Part shown: piece by piece, positions 19,855 to 29,118 of the stretch
Layout: each line of letters begins with the position of its first letter
Numbering within the stretch: position 1 is the stretch's first letter
Source of the DNA: Nocardioides alkalitolerans
Lineage (GTDB): Bacteria > Actinomycetota > Actinomycetes > Propionibacteriales > Nocardioidaceae
Assembly (NCBI GenBank): GCA_038184435.1
Contig: CP116227.1
Coordinates: forward strand, 1,426,001-1,490,000
Reading direction: 5' to 3'
Length of the DNA stretch: 64,000 nucleotides
The notes under the pieces: model-generated
What the model was told of the DNA's origin: nothing
The model's database searches: none
The model's input: only the letters and a program-made list of their open reading frames with translations
Program-made: the position numbers and the translations under genes

Positions 19855-20843
19855 GACGCCCCGCTCCCGACGAGGTCGCGCAACGCGGTCTCGACGTCGC
19901 CCGTCTGCGGCAGCAGCGCGGCGGCGAGCTGCGGGGCCGAGGGGATGCGGGAGTCGTCCAGCGCCACGCGACGGGGCGCGGCGCGCAGCGGCACGCCCGA
20001 CTCGGCGACGCGCGCGATGACCTCGGCGCCGAAACCGCCGGTGCGGGCCGCCTCGTGCACGACGAGGAGGCGTCCGGTGCGACCGACGCTGTCGAGCACC
20101 GCCGGCCAGTCGAACGGGTTGAGCCACACCATCTCGAGGACGTCGACGGTGATCCCGTCCGCCTCGAGGCGGTCGACCGCGTCCAGCACCTTCGCCGTCA
20201 CGGCACCCCACACCACGACGGTGGCGTCGGAGCCGGACCGCAGCGCCCGGTGCCCCCCGATCGGACGGACCGGGCCGCCGACCTCGACGGTGTCCTTCGG
20301 CCCGGCGTACAGGGTGCGGTTCTCGATGACCACGGTCGGGTCGTCGCAGGCCACGGCGGAGAGCAACAGGTCGTAGGAGTCCTGCGGAGTGCGCGGCATC
20401 GCCACCCGGATGCCGGGCACGTGCAGCAGCAGCGCCTCGAGGTTCTGCGAGTGCTGGGCGCACGCGCCGGGCGCGTTGCCCTGCTGCGTGCGGATCGTCA
20501 GGGGCGCGGACGAGCGGCCAGCCGAGACGTAGCGGACGTTCGCTGCCTGGTTGACGATCTGGTCGAACGCGACGAGCGAGAAGTCGATCCACATGATCTC
20601 GACGATCGGGCGGCGACCGAACGTCGCCGCGCCGACCGCGGCGCCGAGCATCGCGGTCTCGCTGATCGGGGTGTCGAAGACCCGGTCGCCGAACCGCTTG
20701 GCCAGGCCGCGCGTCACGCCGAACACGCCGCCGGGCAGGGCCACGTCCTCGCCGTACAGCAGCGTCTCGGGCATCTCCTCGAGCGCCCGGGCCAGGGCGG
20801 CGTTCACGGCACCGCCCACGTTGAGCTTCACGATCTCAGGCAT
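19851..20843 (-). CDS. 2-oxoacid/acetoin dehydrogenase E1 component, beta subunit
   Basis: A 330-residue E1 beta subunit. It has the TPP/pyrimidine domain (LYGEDVALPGGVFGVTRGL, TPISETAMLGAAVGAA, WIDFSLVAFDQIVNQ) and the C-terminal transketolase domain (GSDATVVVWGAV, RLLVVHEAARTGG). It works with the alpha subunit encoded just upstream, overlapping by eight bases. No E2 or E3 gene is in this operon or window, so the pair may use a free electron acceptor, as acetoin dehydrogenase E1 can, or borrow an E2 from elsewhere. Confidence 0.9.
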   Translation of the reverse strand: MPEIVKLNVGGAVNAALARALEEMPETLLYGEDVALPGGVFGVTRGLAKRFGDRVFDTPISETAMLGAAVGAATFGRRPIVEIMWIDFSLVAFDQIVNQAANVRYVSAGRSSAPLTIRTQQGNAPGACAQHSQNLEALLLHVPGIRVAMPRTPQDSYDLLLSAVACDDPTVVIENRTLYAGPKDTVEVGGPVRPIGGHRALRSGSDATVVVWGAVTAKVLDAVDRLEADGITVDVLEMVWLNPFDWPAVLDSVGRTGRLLVVHEAARTGGFGAEVIARVAESGVPLRAAPRRVALDDSRIPSAPQLAAALLPQTGDVETALRDLVGSGAS

Positions 20844-21774
20844 AGAGGTGGTCCTTCGCGGTGGCGGGGTCGGTGAGCGGGTCGGCCAGTGCCGCGGCGG
20901 CAGCGGCGTCCATCTCGGAGCGGGCCCGCTCCTCGCAGCGCGCGACCGCCTCGGCCGCGACACCCTCGGCGAGCAGCTCACGGGTGAGGCGGGCGATCGG
21001 CTCGAGCCGGAGGTCGCGGTCGAGCTCGCCGGCGGGGCGGTACTGCTCGGCGTCCCCGATGTAGTGGCCCACGATCCGCTGCGTGTGCGCCTCGATGAAG
21101 GAGGGTCCGCGGCCGGCCACGGCCGACTCGACGGCGAGCCGCGTCGCGGTGCGCACCTGGGCGAGGTCGTTGCCGTCGACGCGCACGGCGGGGATCCCGA
21201 GCGCGGTGGCGCGCTGGGACAGGTCGGGCTGGGCCACCATGGCGTCGATCGGCGTCAGCTCGGAGTAGCGGTTGTTCTCGCACACGAAGACCACGCCGAG
21301 CGAGAACGCGGCGGCGAAGTTCATCGCCTCCGTCACCGCGCCCTGGTTCATCGCGCCGTCGCCGAAGACGGTGAGCGCGATGCGACCCGTGCCGTCGTGC
21401 CGGCCCGCCAGGGCCGCACCCACGGCGATCGGCGCACCGGCACCGACGATGGAGTTCTCGCCGTGGAAGCCGTGCTGCGGCGCCGAGAAGTGCGCGGAGC
21501 CGCCGCGACCGGCGTTGACGCCGGTGACGCGGCCCATCAGCTCGGCGAAGATCTCGCGGGGCGGCACCCCGCGGGCGACGGCCCAGCCGTGGCCCCGGTA
21601 CGTCGCGTAGACGGCGTCGTGCGGCCGCAGCTGGCTGCACGCACCGACGGCGACGCTCTCCTGACCGTTGGACAGGTGCACCGACCCGACGATCGGCCCC
21701 TCCAGCCGGAGATCGCGGATCTTCTCCTCGAGCGCGCGGATGCGCCACAGGGCGAGGAGGTCGTCGAGCTTCAT
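20836..21774 (-). CDS. 2-oxoacid/acetoin dehydrogenase E1 component, alpha subunit
   Basis: A 312-residue TPP-binding E1 alpha subunit. The TPP motif runs from GDGAMNQGAV to CENNRYS (about residues 140-170). HLSNGQESVAVGA and YRGHGWAVARGV are typical of the AcoA/PdhA group. GRGGSAHF carries the conserved active-site loop His. The substrate is probably a 2-oxoacid or an acyloin formed in the sugar pathway (inference). The ATG start overlaps the lyase stop in an ATGA. Confidence 0.92.
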   Translation of the reverse strand: MKLDDLLALWRIRALEEKIRDLRLEGPIVGSVHLSNGQESVAVGACSQLRPHDAVYATYRGHGWAVARGVPPREIFAELMGRVTGVNAGRGGSAHFSAPQHGFHGENSIVGAGAPIAVGAALAGRHDGTGRIALTVFGDGAMNQGAVTEAMNFAAAFSLGVVFVCENNRYSELTPIDAMVAQPDLSQRATALGIPAVRVDGNDLAQVRTATRLAVESAVAGRGPSFIEAHTQRIVGHYIGDAEQYRPAGELDRDLRLEPIARLTRELLAEGVAAEAVARCEERARSEMDAAAAAALADPLTDPATAKDHLYA

Positions 21775-23153
21775 GCGTGGTCCTTCCAGGGCCGGGGGTG
21801 GGTCGAGAGGGTGTCGTTCCAGCCGGACAGCGCGGCCCGGCTGACGACGACGGCGTCGCCGACGGCGCCACCGTCCGTGGACACGTCGATCGACGGCAGC
21901 GCGGGGTTCGCGGCGGACCAGTCCTGGAGCACCGCGGAGAGCGTGCTCCGCTCGGACCGCGTCCGGAGCGCGAGGTCGTAGACCACGTCGTGCGCCGCCT
22001 CGCGGCCCAGGCTGGCCGCGAGCCGGATCATCGCGTGCTCGCTCATGATCAGCCCGCCGTCGGCGGCCAGGTTCTGGCGCATCCGCTCGGGATACACGGC
22101 CAACGACGACACGAGCTCACCGGCGAGCAGCAGCGCGGAGCTCGCGTTGGCGAAGAGGGCGGGCAGCAGGACCCACTCGACCTGCCACTCCCCCGCAGAC
22201 CGCTCGTGACCGGCTTCCGCTGCCCGGGAGAGACCGGGCAGGGCGGTGCGGGCCGAGATCGCGAAGCCGATGATCGACTCGCTCGTGATCGGGTTCGCCT
22301 TCTGCGGCATCGTCGAGGACGCGCCGCGGTGGTGCCCGACGGTCTCGCCGATCTCGCCGATCTCGGTGCGGGACAGGTCGGTGACCTCGCGCGCCAGGCG
22401 CGCGGTGGTCGTCGCGGCGCCGACCACGATGCCGGCGACGTGCACGATCGAGTCGCGGGCGACGTGCCACGGCACGCCCGCGTCGACGAGACCGAGCCGG
22501 TCGGCGACGAGCGAGCGCACCCTGGCCGCGTCGGGACCGAGCGCCGCGGAGGTGCCGCCGGCACCGAAGAGCGAGATCCGACGCACCTCGTCGCGCGCCG
22601 CGACCAGCCGGACGCGGTGGCGGGCGACCTCGTCGAGGTAGACCGCGAGCTTCGCGCCCAGGGTGGTCGGCACGGCCTGCTGGCCGTGCGTGCGGCCCGG
22701 CATGATCGTGTCCTCGTGCGCCGCCACCAACGTGGCGAGCGCGTCGCCGAGGGTGCGCAACCGCGCCTCCAGGAGCGCCATCGCCGCGTCGAGCTGGAGA
22801 GCGAGGCCGGAGTCCATGATGTCCTGCGTCGTCGCGCCGAAGTGCACGCTGCCGCGCAGGGGCTCGGGCAGCGCGGCGTCGACCTGGCGCACGAGGTTGA
22901 GGATCGGGTACCCGACGTTGCGGGCGCCCTCCCACAGCGCCGTCAGGTCGATGAGCGCCGGGTCGGCGCACGCCTCCCGGATGGCCGCCGCTCGCGCGGC
23001 GTCGACGAGGCCGAGCTCCGCCTGCGCCTCGGCGAGCGCGCCCTCGACCCGCACCCACGCGGCGACCGTCGTCTCCGCCGAGAAGACGGTCGCCATCTCC
23101 TCGTCGCCGTAGAGCTCCCACAGGAGGTCGAACGGGCTGGTCCGTCCACCCAT
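21771..23153 (-). CDS. Lyase of the fumarase/aspartase superfamily, 3-carboxymuconate-cycloisomerase-like
   Basis: A 460-residue homotetrameric-type lyase. The signature loop GASSTMPQKANPITSE lies near residue 285, with FGATTQDIMDSG (about 105) and GRTHGQQAVPTT (about 155) forming the other active-site regions. It is closest in feel to PcaB-like and adenylosuccinate-lyase-like proteins. Members carry out anti-eliminations or their reverse on carboxylate substrates. In this operon it could remove water or open a lactone from an aldonate, taking the place of a missing dehydratase; this is inference. The overlaps with both neighbours indicate coupling. Confidence 0.88.
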   Translation of the reverse strand: MGGRTSPFDLLWELYGDEEMATVFSAETTVAAWVRVEGALAEAQAELGLVDAARAAAIREACADPALIDLTALWEGARNVGYPILNLVRQVDAALPEPLRGSVHFGATTQDIMDSGLALQLDAAMALLEARLRTLGDALATLVAAHEDTIMPGRTHGQQAVPTTLGAKLAVYLDEVARHRVRLVAARDEVRRISLFGAGGTSAALGPDAARVRSLVADRLGLVDAGVPWHVARDSIVHVAGIVVGAATTTARLAREVTDLSRTEIGEIGETVGHHRGASSTMPQKANPITSESIIGFAISARTALPGLSRAAEAGHERSAGEWQVEWVLLPALFANASSALLLAGELVSSLAVYPERMRQNLAADGGLIMSEHAMIRLAASLGREAAHDVVYDLALRTRSERSTLSAVLQDWSAANPALPSIDVSTDGGAVGDAVVVSRAALSGWNDTLSTHPRPWKDHA

Positions 23154-23947
23154 CAGTCCATCTCCAATCCGCCGTCGACGTTGATCGCCTGGCCGGTCAC
23201 GAACGAGGCCAGCGGGCTGGCCAGGAACGCGACGACGCTGGCCAGCTCGGTCGGCTCGCCCACCCGGCCGAGAGCCGTGCGGGCGCCCTGCTCCTCGAGG
23301 TAGGCGGCACCGGCACCGGGGCCGAAGCGCTCGTCGCGGTCACGCATGATTTGCGCCCACATGTCGGTCAGGAACACGCCGGGGCACACGGCGTTGACCC
23401 GGATCCGGGGCGCCAGGGCGAGGGCCGCCGACTTCGTCAGGGAGAGCAGGGCCGCCTTCGTCGCGGCGTAGTCCGCGGCGTTCGCCCGTCCCGAGCGCCC
23501 GGCGACCGAGGCGACGTTGACGATGCTGGCCCCCTCGCCCATGAGCCGCGCCGCCGCCTGCGTCGTCGCGAAGACGCCGGACAGGTTGATGGCGAGCGTG
23601 CGGTCCCACTGCACGAAGCCGAGATCGTCGAGCGGCGTCGTGCGCATGACGCCGACGGCATTGACGAGCACGTCGAGCCCCGCGACACCGGCCTCCGCGC
23701 ACGCGAGGCCCGGGAGCTCGGCGGCCGCCTCCTTCGTGGAGAGGTCCAGCACGACCGCATGCACGCGACCGGGGTACGCCGCGCCCAGGGCGGCCGCGAC
23801 CTCGGTCACCGGCGAACCGGGTGCGTCGGCCAGCACGACTTGTGCGCCGCCGGCGAGGAACGCCTCGGCGCACGCGCGGCCCAGCCCGCCGGCGCCGCCC
23901 GTCACGAGCGCGCGCCGACCCGTGAGGTCGACGACCGGGGCGCTCAT
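23153..23947 (-). CDS. SDR family NAD(P)-dependent oxidoreductase
   Basis: A 264-residue classical short-chain dehydrogenase. Cofactor motif TGGAGGLG is near residue 16, an acidic residue in VLADAPG favours NAD, NAVG is near 95, and the catalytic Ser, Tyr and Lys are in NVASVAG and YAATKAAL. The C-terminus is GQAINVDGGLEMD. It is a good candidate for the sugar 1-dehydrogenase of the pathway, giving a lactone for the amidohydrolase upstream in the operon. The ATG overlaps the oxidoreductase stop. Confidence 0.92.
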   Translation of the reverse strand: MSAPVVDLTGRRALVTGGAGGLGRACAEAFLAGGAQVVLADAPGSPVTEVAAALGAAYPGRVHAVVLDLSTKEAAAELPGLACAEAGVAGLDVLVNAVGVMRTTPLDDLGFVQWDRTLAINLSGVFATTQAAARLMGEGASIVNVASVAGRSGRANAADYAATKAALLSLTKSAALALAPRIRVNAVCPGVFLTDMWAQIMRDRDERFGPGAGAAYLEEQGARTALGRVGEPTELASVVAFLASPLASFVTGQAINVDGGLEMD

Positions 23948-25059
23948 CGGTCGACCTTCTCGGCCTGCCCGCTCGCGACGGATGCGTAGAGCGCCTCCAC
24001 GAGCCGCAGGGTGCCGACGTTGTCGGCCGCCGAGGTCGGAGCCGGCTCGCCCGTCGCGATCCAGCGCAGCAGGCCCTGCATCGGCCCCGCGAAGGCGTCG
24101 GGGATCCAGCGCCGGGTCACCGGGTAGGGCACCCAGCCGTCGGTGGGGACGACGCGGCTGAAGACCTCGACCGTGTCGGGGCGACCGTGCGGGTAGTCGT
24201 AGAGCAACCCGAACGTCCCGCGGACCGAGCCCTCGGACCCGTCGAGGCGGAACTCGGCGCGGACGTCGCCCCCGATGTTCTCGTGGTTGACGTGGAGACC
24301 TGCGCTCGCGCCGGACGCGAACCGCAGCGTGGACATCGTGCGCGTCTCGGCCGCGGGGGCCTGGCCGGGACGGCGACCCGCGGCGCAGAACACGGTCTCC
24401 GGGTCCCCCAGGATCGAGCGGATGGCGTCGAGGTAGTGAATCGAGTGGTAGGCGATCTCGAGCCGGTCGGAGACGAGCAGCCAGGGCCAGGCACCGAAGT
24501 CGGTGGCGATGTCGACGTGCACGGTCAACGCGGTCGGCTGACCGATCCAGCCGGCCTCCGCGACGGCCCGCGCGACGGCGATGCCCTCGTCGAAGCGCAG
24601 CTGCTGGTTGACCGCGACGCACACGCCGGCCTCGTCGGCGAGGTCGCGCAGCTCCTCGGCGGTCGCCAGGTCGGGCGCGAAGGGCTTCTGGCAGAGCAGG
24701 TGCTTGCCGGCCGCGACCGCCGCCCGCACGATGGCCGGCTGCGCGGTCGCCACGACGGCGACGTCGATGACCTGCACGTGGGCGTCCGCCAGCACCTCCT
24801 CGAGGCTCGCGTAGACGCGCTCGATGCCGTGGCGCCGCGCGACCTCCCTCGCCCGCTCGGTGTCGATGTCGAAGATGCCGACGACCTCGAGCCCCGCGGC
24901 GCGGTACGCCGGCAGGTGGGCCGTGTCGACGATCGCACCGGCACCCACGACGGCGATCGGCACGCGGTGCTCGGGCGGGACCCGCAGGTCGACGGCCGTG
25001 GCGACTCCCGCCCACAGCTCGGCGCCCGTCGGCCCGGTCGCCCCGGTGGGGTGGTTCAT
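23944..25059 (-). CDS. Gfo/Idh/MocA family oxidoreductase
   Basis: A 371-residue NAD(P)-dependent sugar or inositol oxidoreductase. The Rossmann motif VVGAGAIVDTAH is near residue 37, the catalytic lysine motif is CQKPFAPD (EKP-like, with Gln before Lys) near 125, and AYHSIHYLDAIRS holds the conserved His of the C-terminal domain. The first 30 residues precede the usual start of the family. It may oxidise a ring hydroxyl or act on the same sugar as the SDR. It overlaps both neighbours in ATGA motifs. Confidence 0.92.
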   Translation of the reverse strand: MNHPTGATGPTGAELWAGVATAVDLRVPPEHRVPIAVVGAGAIVDTAHLPAYRAAGLEVVGIFDIDTERAREVARRHGIERVYASLEEVLADAHVQVIDVAVVATAQPAIVRAAVAAGKHLLCQKPFAPDLATAEELRDLADEAGVCVAVNQQLRFDEGIAVARAVAEAGWIGQPTALTVHVDIATDFGAWPWLLVSDRLEIAYHSIHYLDAIRSILGDPETVFCAAGRRPGQAPAAETRTMSTLRFASGASAGLHVNHENIGGDVRAEFRLDGSEGSVRGTFGLLYDYPHGRPDTVEVFSRVVPTDGWVPYPVTRRWIPDAFAGPMQGLLRWIATGEPAPTSAADNVGTLRLVEALYASVASGQAEKVDR

Positions 25060-25913
25060 GCCTTCTCCTCGATCCCGTAGAAGTCGCGAGCACTGGCGCC
25101 GAGGACGGCGACCTGCTCGTCGGGGCTGAGCGGCGCGACCAGCTCGGTCACGACGTCCCACCACCGGGCGTAGCCGCCCGCGAGCGTGCTGACCGGCCAG
25201 TCCGAGCCGAACATCAGGCGCTCCGGCCCGAACAGGGCGAGCGCGTGCTCGACGTACGGCGCGAGGTCGCCCGCGCCGTACCCGGGGCCGGCGGCCGTGT
25301 CGAGTCCCGAGAGCTTGGCGCTCACGTTGGGTCGCTCGGCGGCCTCCCGCAGCAGCCCCGCCCAGGGTTCCCAGCCGCCCGCGGCCACCGGCGGCTTGGC
25401 CAGGTGGTCGATGACGAGCCGGAGGTCGGGGTGCCGGTCGGCGAGCGTCGGCACGTGCTCGAGGTGCCGGGGCACGACGGCCACGACGTCGTAGGTCAGG
25501 CCCGCCGCCGCCACGGCGCCGAGGCCCGCGAGCACCGGTTCCCGGACGACCCAGTCGGCGTCGGGCTCGTCGTGGATCTGGTGCCGCAGACCGACGACCC
25601 GGCGGTCGGCGGCGTACCGCTCGAGCGTCGCCGCGAGGGCGTCCGGCACGTCGAGCGGGGCCCAGCCGACGACCCCGGCCACGCGGGGCCAGCCGTCGGC
25701 GATCGCGAGCATCGCGTCCGTGTCGGCGACCGTGCCGTCCGCCTGGACGAGCACGACGTCGTCGACGCCGCTCGCCGCGACCTGCGGCTCGACGTCGGCC
25801 ACCCCGAAGCTGGCGTGCAGGGGTCCGGCCTCGGGCGTGAGCCACGCGTAGGCGTCGGGACCGAGCTGCCAGAAGTGCTGGTGCGCGTCGAGCACGCGTC
25901 GTCCGTGGATCAT
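25056..25913 (-). CDS. Amidohydrolase family protein (sugar-lactonase-like, COG3618)
   Basis: A 285-residue amidohydrolase-2 protein (TIM barrel). LDAHQHFW at the N-terminus gives the first two metal His ligands, RHQIHDEPDADW matches the L-fuconolactonase/L-rhamnonolactonase group, VIDHLAKPP carries another His, and GSDWPVS holds the catalytic Asp. The most likely task is hydrolysis of an aldonolactone to the aldonate in the cytoplasm. It follows the mutarotase gene and precedes the oxidoreductases, as in non-phosphorylating deoxysugar pathways. Confidence 0.88.
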   Translation of the reverse strand: MIHGRRVLDAHQHFWQLGPDAYAWLTPEAGPLHASFGVADVEPQVAASGVDDVVLVQADGTVADTDAMLAIADGWPRVAGVVGWAPLDVPDALAATLERYAADRRVVGLRHQIHDEPDADWVVREPVLAGLGAVAAAGLTYDVVAVVPRHLEHVPTLADRHPDLRLVIDHLAKPPVAAGGWEPWAGLLREAAERPNVSAKLSGLDTAAGPGYGAGDLAPYVEHALALFGPERLMFGSDWPVSTLAGGYARWWDVVTELVAPLSPDEQVAVLGASARDFYGIEEKA

Positions 25914-26269
25914 CCCGGCTCCTCCTCGAGCGCCTCGGCCACCTGTCTCCGCAGCGTCCACACCAGGGCGGGGCGCTCGAGGGCGGGCACCGTCGTGACC
26001 GGACGAAACCCCTCGACGTGCTCCGCCATCCGCTCCTGCCACCGCAGGTTCGCGGGGTCCGCGGCGATGCGCGCCGCCAGGTCGTCGTAGTCGTCGACGT
26101 CCACGACGTGGAGCAGGTCGCGGCCGTCCCGCCAGATCGCCCAGTCCCGGACGCCGGCGGCCGACAGCGTGGCGAGCAGATCGGCGGGCACGAGGCGGTG
26201 CTCCGCCTCGTACGCCTCCTCCCGACCCGGCCGCAGCACGCTGTGCAGCACGGTCGCACGCAGGCTCAC
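25910..26269 (-). CDS. L-rhamnose mutarotase family protein
   Basis: A 119-residue protein of the L-rhamnose mutarotase (RhaM/DUF718) family, which interconverts alpha and beta anomers of L-rhamnose or similar sugars. The pattern VLRPGREEAYEAEHRLVPADL, then DWAIWRDGRDLLHVVD and the end with ERPALVWTL is typical, and a conserved active-site His lies in EAEHRLV. The GTG start overlaps the permease stop. Its presence is the best clue that the operon's substrate is a free pyranose, probably a 6-deoxy sugar. Confidence 0.88.
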   Translation of the reverse strand: MSLRATVLHSVLRPGREEAYEAEHRLVPADLLATLSAAGVRDWAIWRDGRDLLHVVDVDDYDDLAARIAADPANLRWQERMAEHVEGFRPVTTVPALERPALVWTLRRQVAEALEEEPG

Positions 26270-27543
26270 CGGCGGCCCGTCCCAGCGCCCGCGGCCACGG
26301 GCTCGGCGTGCTCCGCCGGCTCGGCCGACGGGTCCGGGGAGGACACCGGGGGCTCGGTGCTGCGCAGCGTCGCGCGCTGCTTGCGGCGCAGGGCGACGGT
26401 GTACATGCCCGCGGCCACGATGAGCACCACGCCCTCGATGAGGCCCTGGTAGTTCGCCCCCAGGTTGAGGATGTTGAAGCCGTTGGCGAGCGTGACGAGG
26501 ATCAGTGCGCCGACCAGCGACTTCGCGACGCTGCCGAGGCCACCGAACAGCGAGGTGCCGCCGAGGATCGCGGCCGCCAGGGCCGTGAGCTCGAAGCCGC
26601 TGAGCCCGGTCGGGTTGATGGAGCCGAGCCGGCTCGCGTAGAGCACCCCGACGAACGCGGCGGCCGTGCCGTTGAGCACGAACGCCATCACCCGGTAGCG
26701 GTCGACCGCGACGCCCGAGAGCCGGGCGGCCTCGGCGTTGCCACCCGTGGCGTAGAGCCGACGGCCGACGGTCGTGTAGCGCAGGACCCACGCGGCGACG
26801 GCGACGAGCACGAGCATGTAGAGCGCGCGCTGGCTGAGGCGGACCGTGAACACCGCGAGCGGGGACGCGGCGAGCAGCACCACGCCGGCGACGAGCGGCA
26901 GGTACGTCGCGGGACGACGCAGCGCGTCCGTCTGCGTCCGGCGGGCCCACAGCCGCCACGCGCCGAGGGCGACCAGCGCGAGCCCCGCCAGCAGGTAGAG
27001 GTTCGGGGTCACCCAGCGCGAGCCGTCCAGCGCCCGCAGCGCGTCCCGGTCGGGACCCTCGCTCGCGGTCACGGTGCGCCCGTCGGTGATGATCAGCACC
27101 AGGCCGCGGACGGCGGTGAGGGTGCCGAGGGTGACGATGAAGGCGTTGATGCCGACGTACTGCACGACCAGGCCGTTGAACAGCCCGATCCCCGCACCCG
27201 CCAGCAGGGCGACCGCGAACGCGCCGTAGAAGCCGAGGGACGGCATCAGGGCCAGGCAGGTCGCGGCCCCCAACGCGGCCACGGACCCCACCGACAGGTC
27301 GAAGTTGCCCGAGATCAGCACGATCGTCGAGGTGACGACCAGGATGCCCAGCAGGGCCGTCTGGTCGAGGATGTTGGAGACGTTGGTGGGCGAGACGTAC
27401 GTCGGGCGCCCCGCGCTCGCGGTGGCGAGGCTGAGCACCACGACGAGCGCCGCGAAGGCGTAGACGACGCCCGCGTTGCTCGGGTGCAGCCACGAGGGCA
27501 CCCGCGACCGGTTCGCGGTGCGGGACAGGACCTGGTCAGACAT
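26266..27543 (-). CDS. Sugar ABC transporter permease (RbsC/XylH type)
   Basis: A 425-residue inner-membrane permease with about ten membrane helices. The family landmarks are LISGNFDLSVGSVAALGA, GLFNGLVVQYVGINAFIVTLGTL (split by a loop), ATGGNAEAARLSGV and AILGGTSLFGGLGS. The C-terminal 45 residues are a Pro/Ala/Glu-rich cytoplasmic tail. It is the only permease gene, so the channel is probably a homodimer. The start overlaps the ATPase stop by eight bases. Confidence 0.93.
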   Translation of the reverse strand: MSDQVLSRTANRSRVPSWLHPSNAGVVYAFAALVVVLSLATASAGRPTYVSPTNVSNILDQTALLGILVVTSTIVLISGNFDLSVGSVAALGAATCLALMPSLGFYGAFAVALLAGAGIGLFNGLVVQYVGINAFIVTLGTLTAVRGLVLIITDGRTVTASEGPDRDALRALDGSRWVTPNLYLLAGLALVALGAWRLWARRTQTDALRRPATYLPLVAGVVLLAASPLAVFTVRLSQRALYMLVLVAVAAWVLRYTTVGRRLYATGGNAEAARLSGVAVDRYRVMAFVLNGTAAAFVGVLYASRLGSINPTGLSGFELTALAAAILGGTSLFGGLGSVAKSLVGALILVTLANGFNILNLGANYQGLIEGVVLIVAAGMYTVALRRKQRATLRSTEPPVSSPDPSAEPAEHAEPVAAGAGTGRR

Positions 27544-29065
27544 GGACGACCTCTCGGCTTCCGGCGCCCAACCCGTGGGCGAGCATGATGAGTTGTTCCT
27601 CGGTGGTCTGGTCGGCCGGCACGTCCTCGACGATCCGGCCTCCACGCACGACGAGCACGCGGGTCGCGACGGAGAGCAGCTCCTCGAAGTCGCTGCACGC
27701 GATCACGACGGCGCGGCCCTCGGCCGCGAGCCGCCGGACGAGCTGGAGGATCTCCGCCTTCGCACCGACGTCGACACCGGCCGTGGGCTCGTCGAGCAGC
27801 CAGACGACCTTGTCGGCGTAGAGCCACTTGGCGAAGACGACCTTCTGCGCGTTGCCGCCCGACAGCTCGCTCGGCAGGGCATCGGGGCCCGACGCGACGA
27901 TGCCGAGGTCGACGATCGCGCGCTCCGCGAGCTCGCGCTCCCGGGCCTCCTGCGGCAGGAGCCTGCGCAGGGAGAGCCGGCCGAGGTCGGGGAGGCTGAT
28001 GTTCTTCCAGAGCGGTTGGTCGGGGTGGAGGCCCTGGCTGACCCGGTCCTCCGGGACGTAGGCGCAGCCCGCTCCGACGGCGGACCGCGGGTTGCGTCGT
28101 AGTCGCTTGCCGTCGACCTCGACGGTCCCGGTGGCCTTGCCGTCGGCGCCGAAGATCCCGTCGAGGATCTCCGAGCGTCCTGACCCGAGGAGGCCCGCCA
28201 GACCGACGATCTCGCCGGCCCGCACCTCGAACGACACGTCGCGCACCCCGACGGGGGCCCTCAGGTCCCGGACGTCGAGGAGCACCTTGCCGTCGACGAC
28301 GTGGGCCGATCCGGCGCGCTCGACGGCGAGCAGCTCGCGACCGGCGATGGCCTGCACGAGCCGCTCCTCCGTCAGCGTCGCCGTGGGCTCGTCCAGGATC
28401 GCGCGTCCGTCGCGCAGCACCGTGACGTGGTCGGTGATCTCGAGGATCTCGTCGAGGAAGTGGGAGATGAAGACGAACGTGGTGCCGTCCGCGGCGAGCC
28501 GCTGCACGGCGTCGAGGACGATCCGGCGCTCGGCCTCCGAGAGCGAGGCGGTCGGCTCGTCCATGATGACGAGCTGCGCGCCCAGGGCGAGCGACTGCAG
28601 GATGGCGATCATCTGGCGCGTGCCGATCGGCAGGCTGGCGACCTGCACGTCGGGGTCGATCTCGTAGCCGAGCCGCTCCACCAGCCGGTCGAACTCGCGC
28701 CGCATCTCCGGCGTGCTGCGCCAGGGGCCACCACGCCAGAGGAAGACGTTCTCCAGCGCCGACAGCGTCGGCACGAGCGGCACGTGCTGGTGGATGGTGG
28801 CCAGCCCCGCGCCCTGCGCGTCGCCCGGGTCCTTCCACACGCGCGGCTCGCCCGCCCAGCTGATCGTCCCGTCGGTGACGGGCTGGACGCCGCTGACGCA
28901 CTTGATGAGCGTGGACTTGCCCGCACCGTTGGCGCCGACGAGGCCGTGCACCGCTCCGCGCCGTACGGCGAGGTCGACGCCCTTCAGCGCCTGCGTGCCG
29001 TTCGGGAACCGCTTGGTCACGCCCCGGAGCTCGAGCAGGACCTCGCCTGCAGCACCGTCCTTCAT
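27536..29065 (-). CDS. Sugar ABC transporter ATP-binding protein (RbsA/MglA type)
   Basis: A 509-residue protein with two fused nucleotide-binding domains. Domain 1 has Walker A GANGAGKST, signature LPIGTRQM and Walker B LVIMDEPTASLS. Domain 2 has the degenerate P-loop GLLGSGRSE usual for this family, signature LSGGNAQKV and WLLDEPTAGVDVG. It powers the importer from the cytoplasmic face. The ATG at 29065 has AGGAGGGG upstream, and a longer start at 29098 lacks such a site. Confidence 0.93.
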   Translation of the reverse strand: MKDGAAGEVLLELRGVTKRFPNGTQALKGVDLAVRRGAVHGLVGANGAGKSTLIKCVSGVQPVTDGTISWAGEPRVWKDPGDAQGAGLATIHQHVPLVPTLSALENVFLWRGGPWRSTPEMRREFDRLVERLGYEIDPDVQVASLPIGTRQMIAILQSLALGAQLVIMDEPTASLSEAERRIVLDAVQRLAADGTTFVFISHFLDEILEITDHVTVLRDGRAILDEPTATLTEERLVQAIAGRELLAVERAGSAHVVDGKVLLDVRDLRAPVGVRDVSFEVRAGEIVGLAGLLGSGRSEILDGIFGADGKATGTVEVDGKRLRRNPRSAVGAGCAYVPEDRVSQGLHPDQPLWKNISLPDLGRLSLRRLLPQEARERELAERAIVDLGIVASGPDALPSELSGGNAQKVVFAKWLYADKVVWLLDEPTAGVDVGAKAEILQLVRRLAAEGRAVVIACSDFEELLSVATRVLVVRGGRIVEDVPADQTTEEQLIMLAHGLGAGSREVVHV

Positions 29066-29118
29066 GGTCTCGCCCCTCCTGGAGGTCTCGGGGGCCACGA
29101 CGTCACCGTCGCGGCCCG

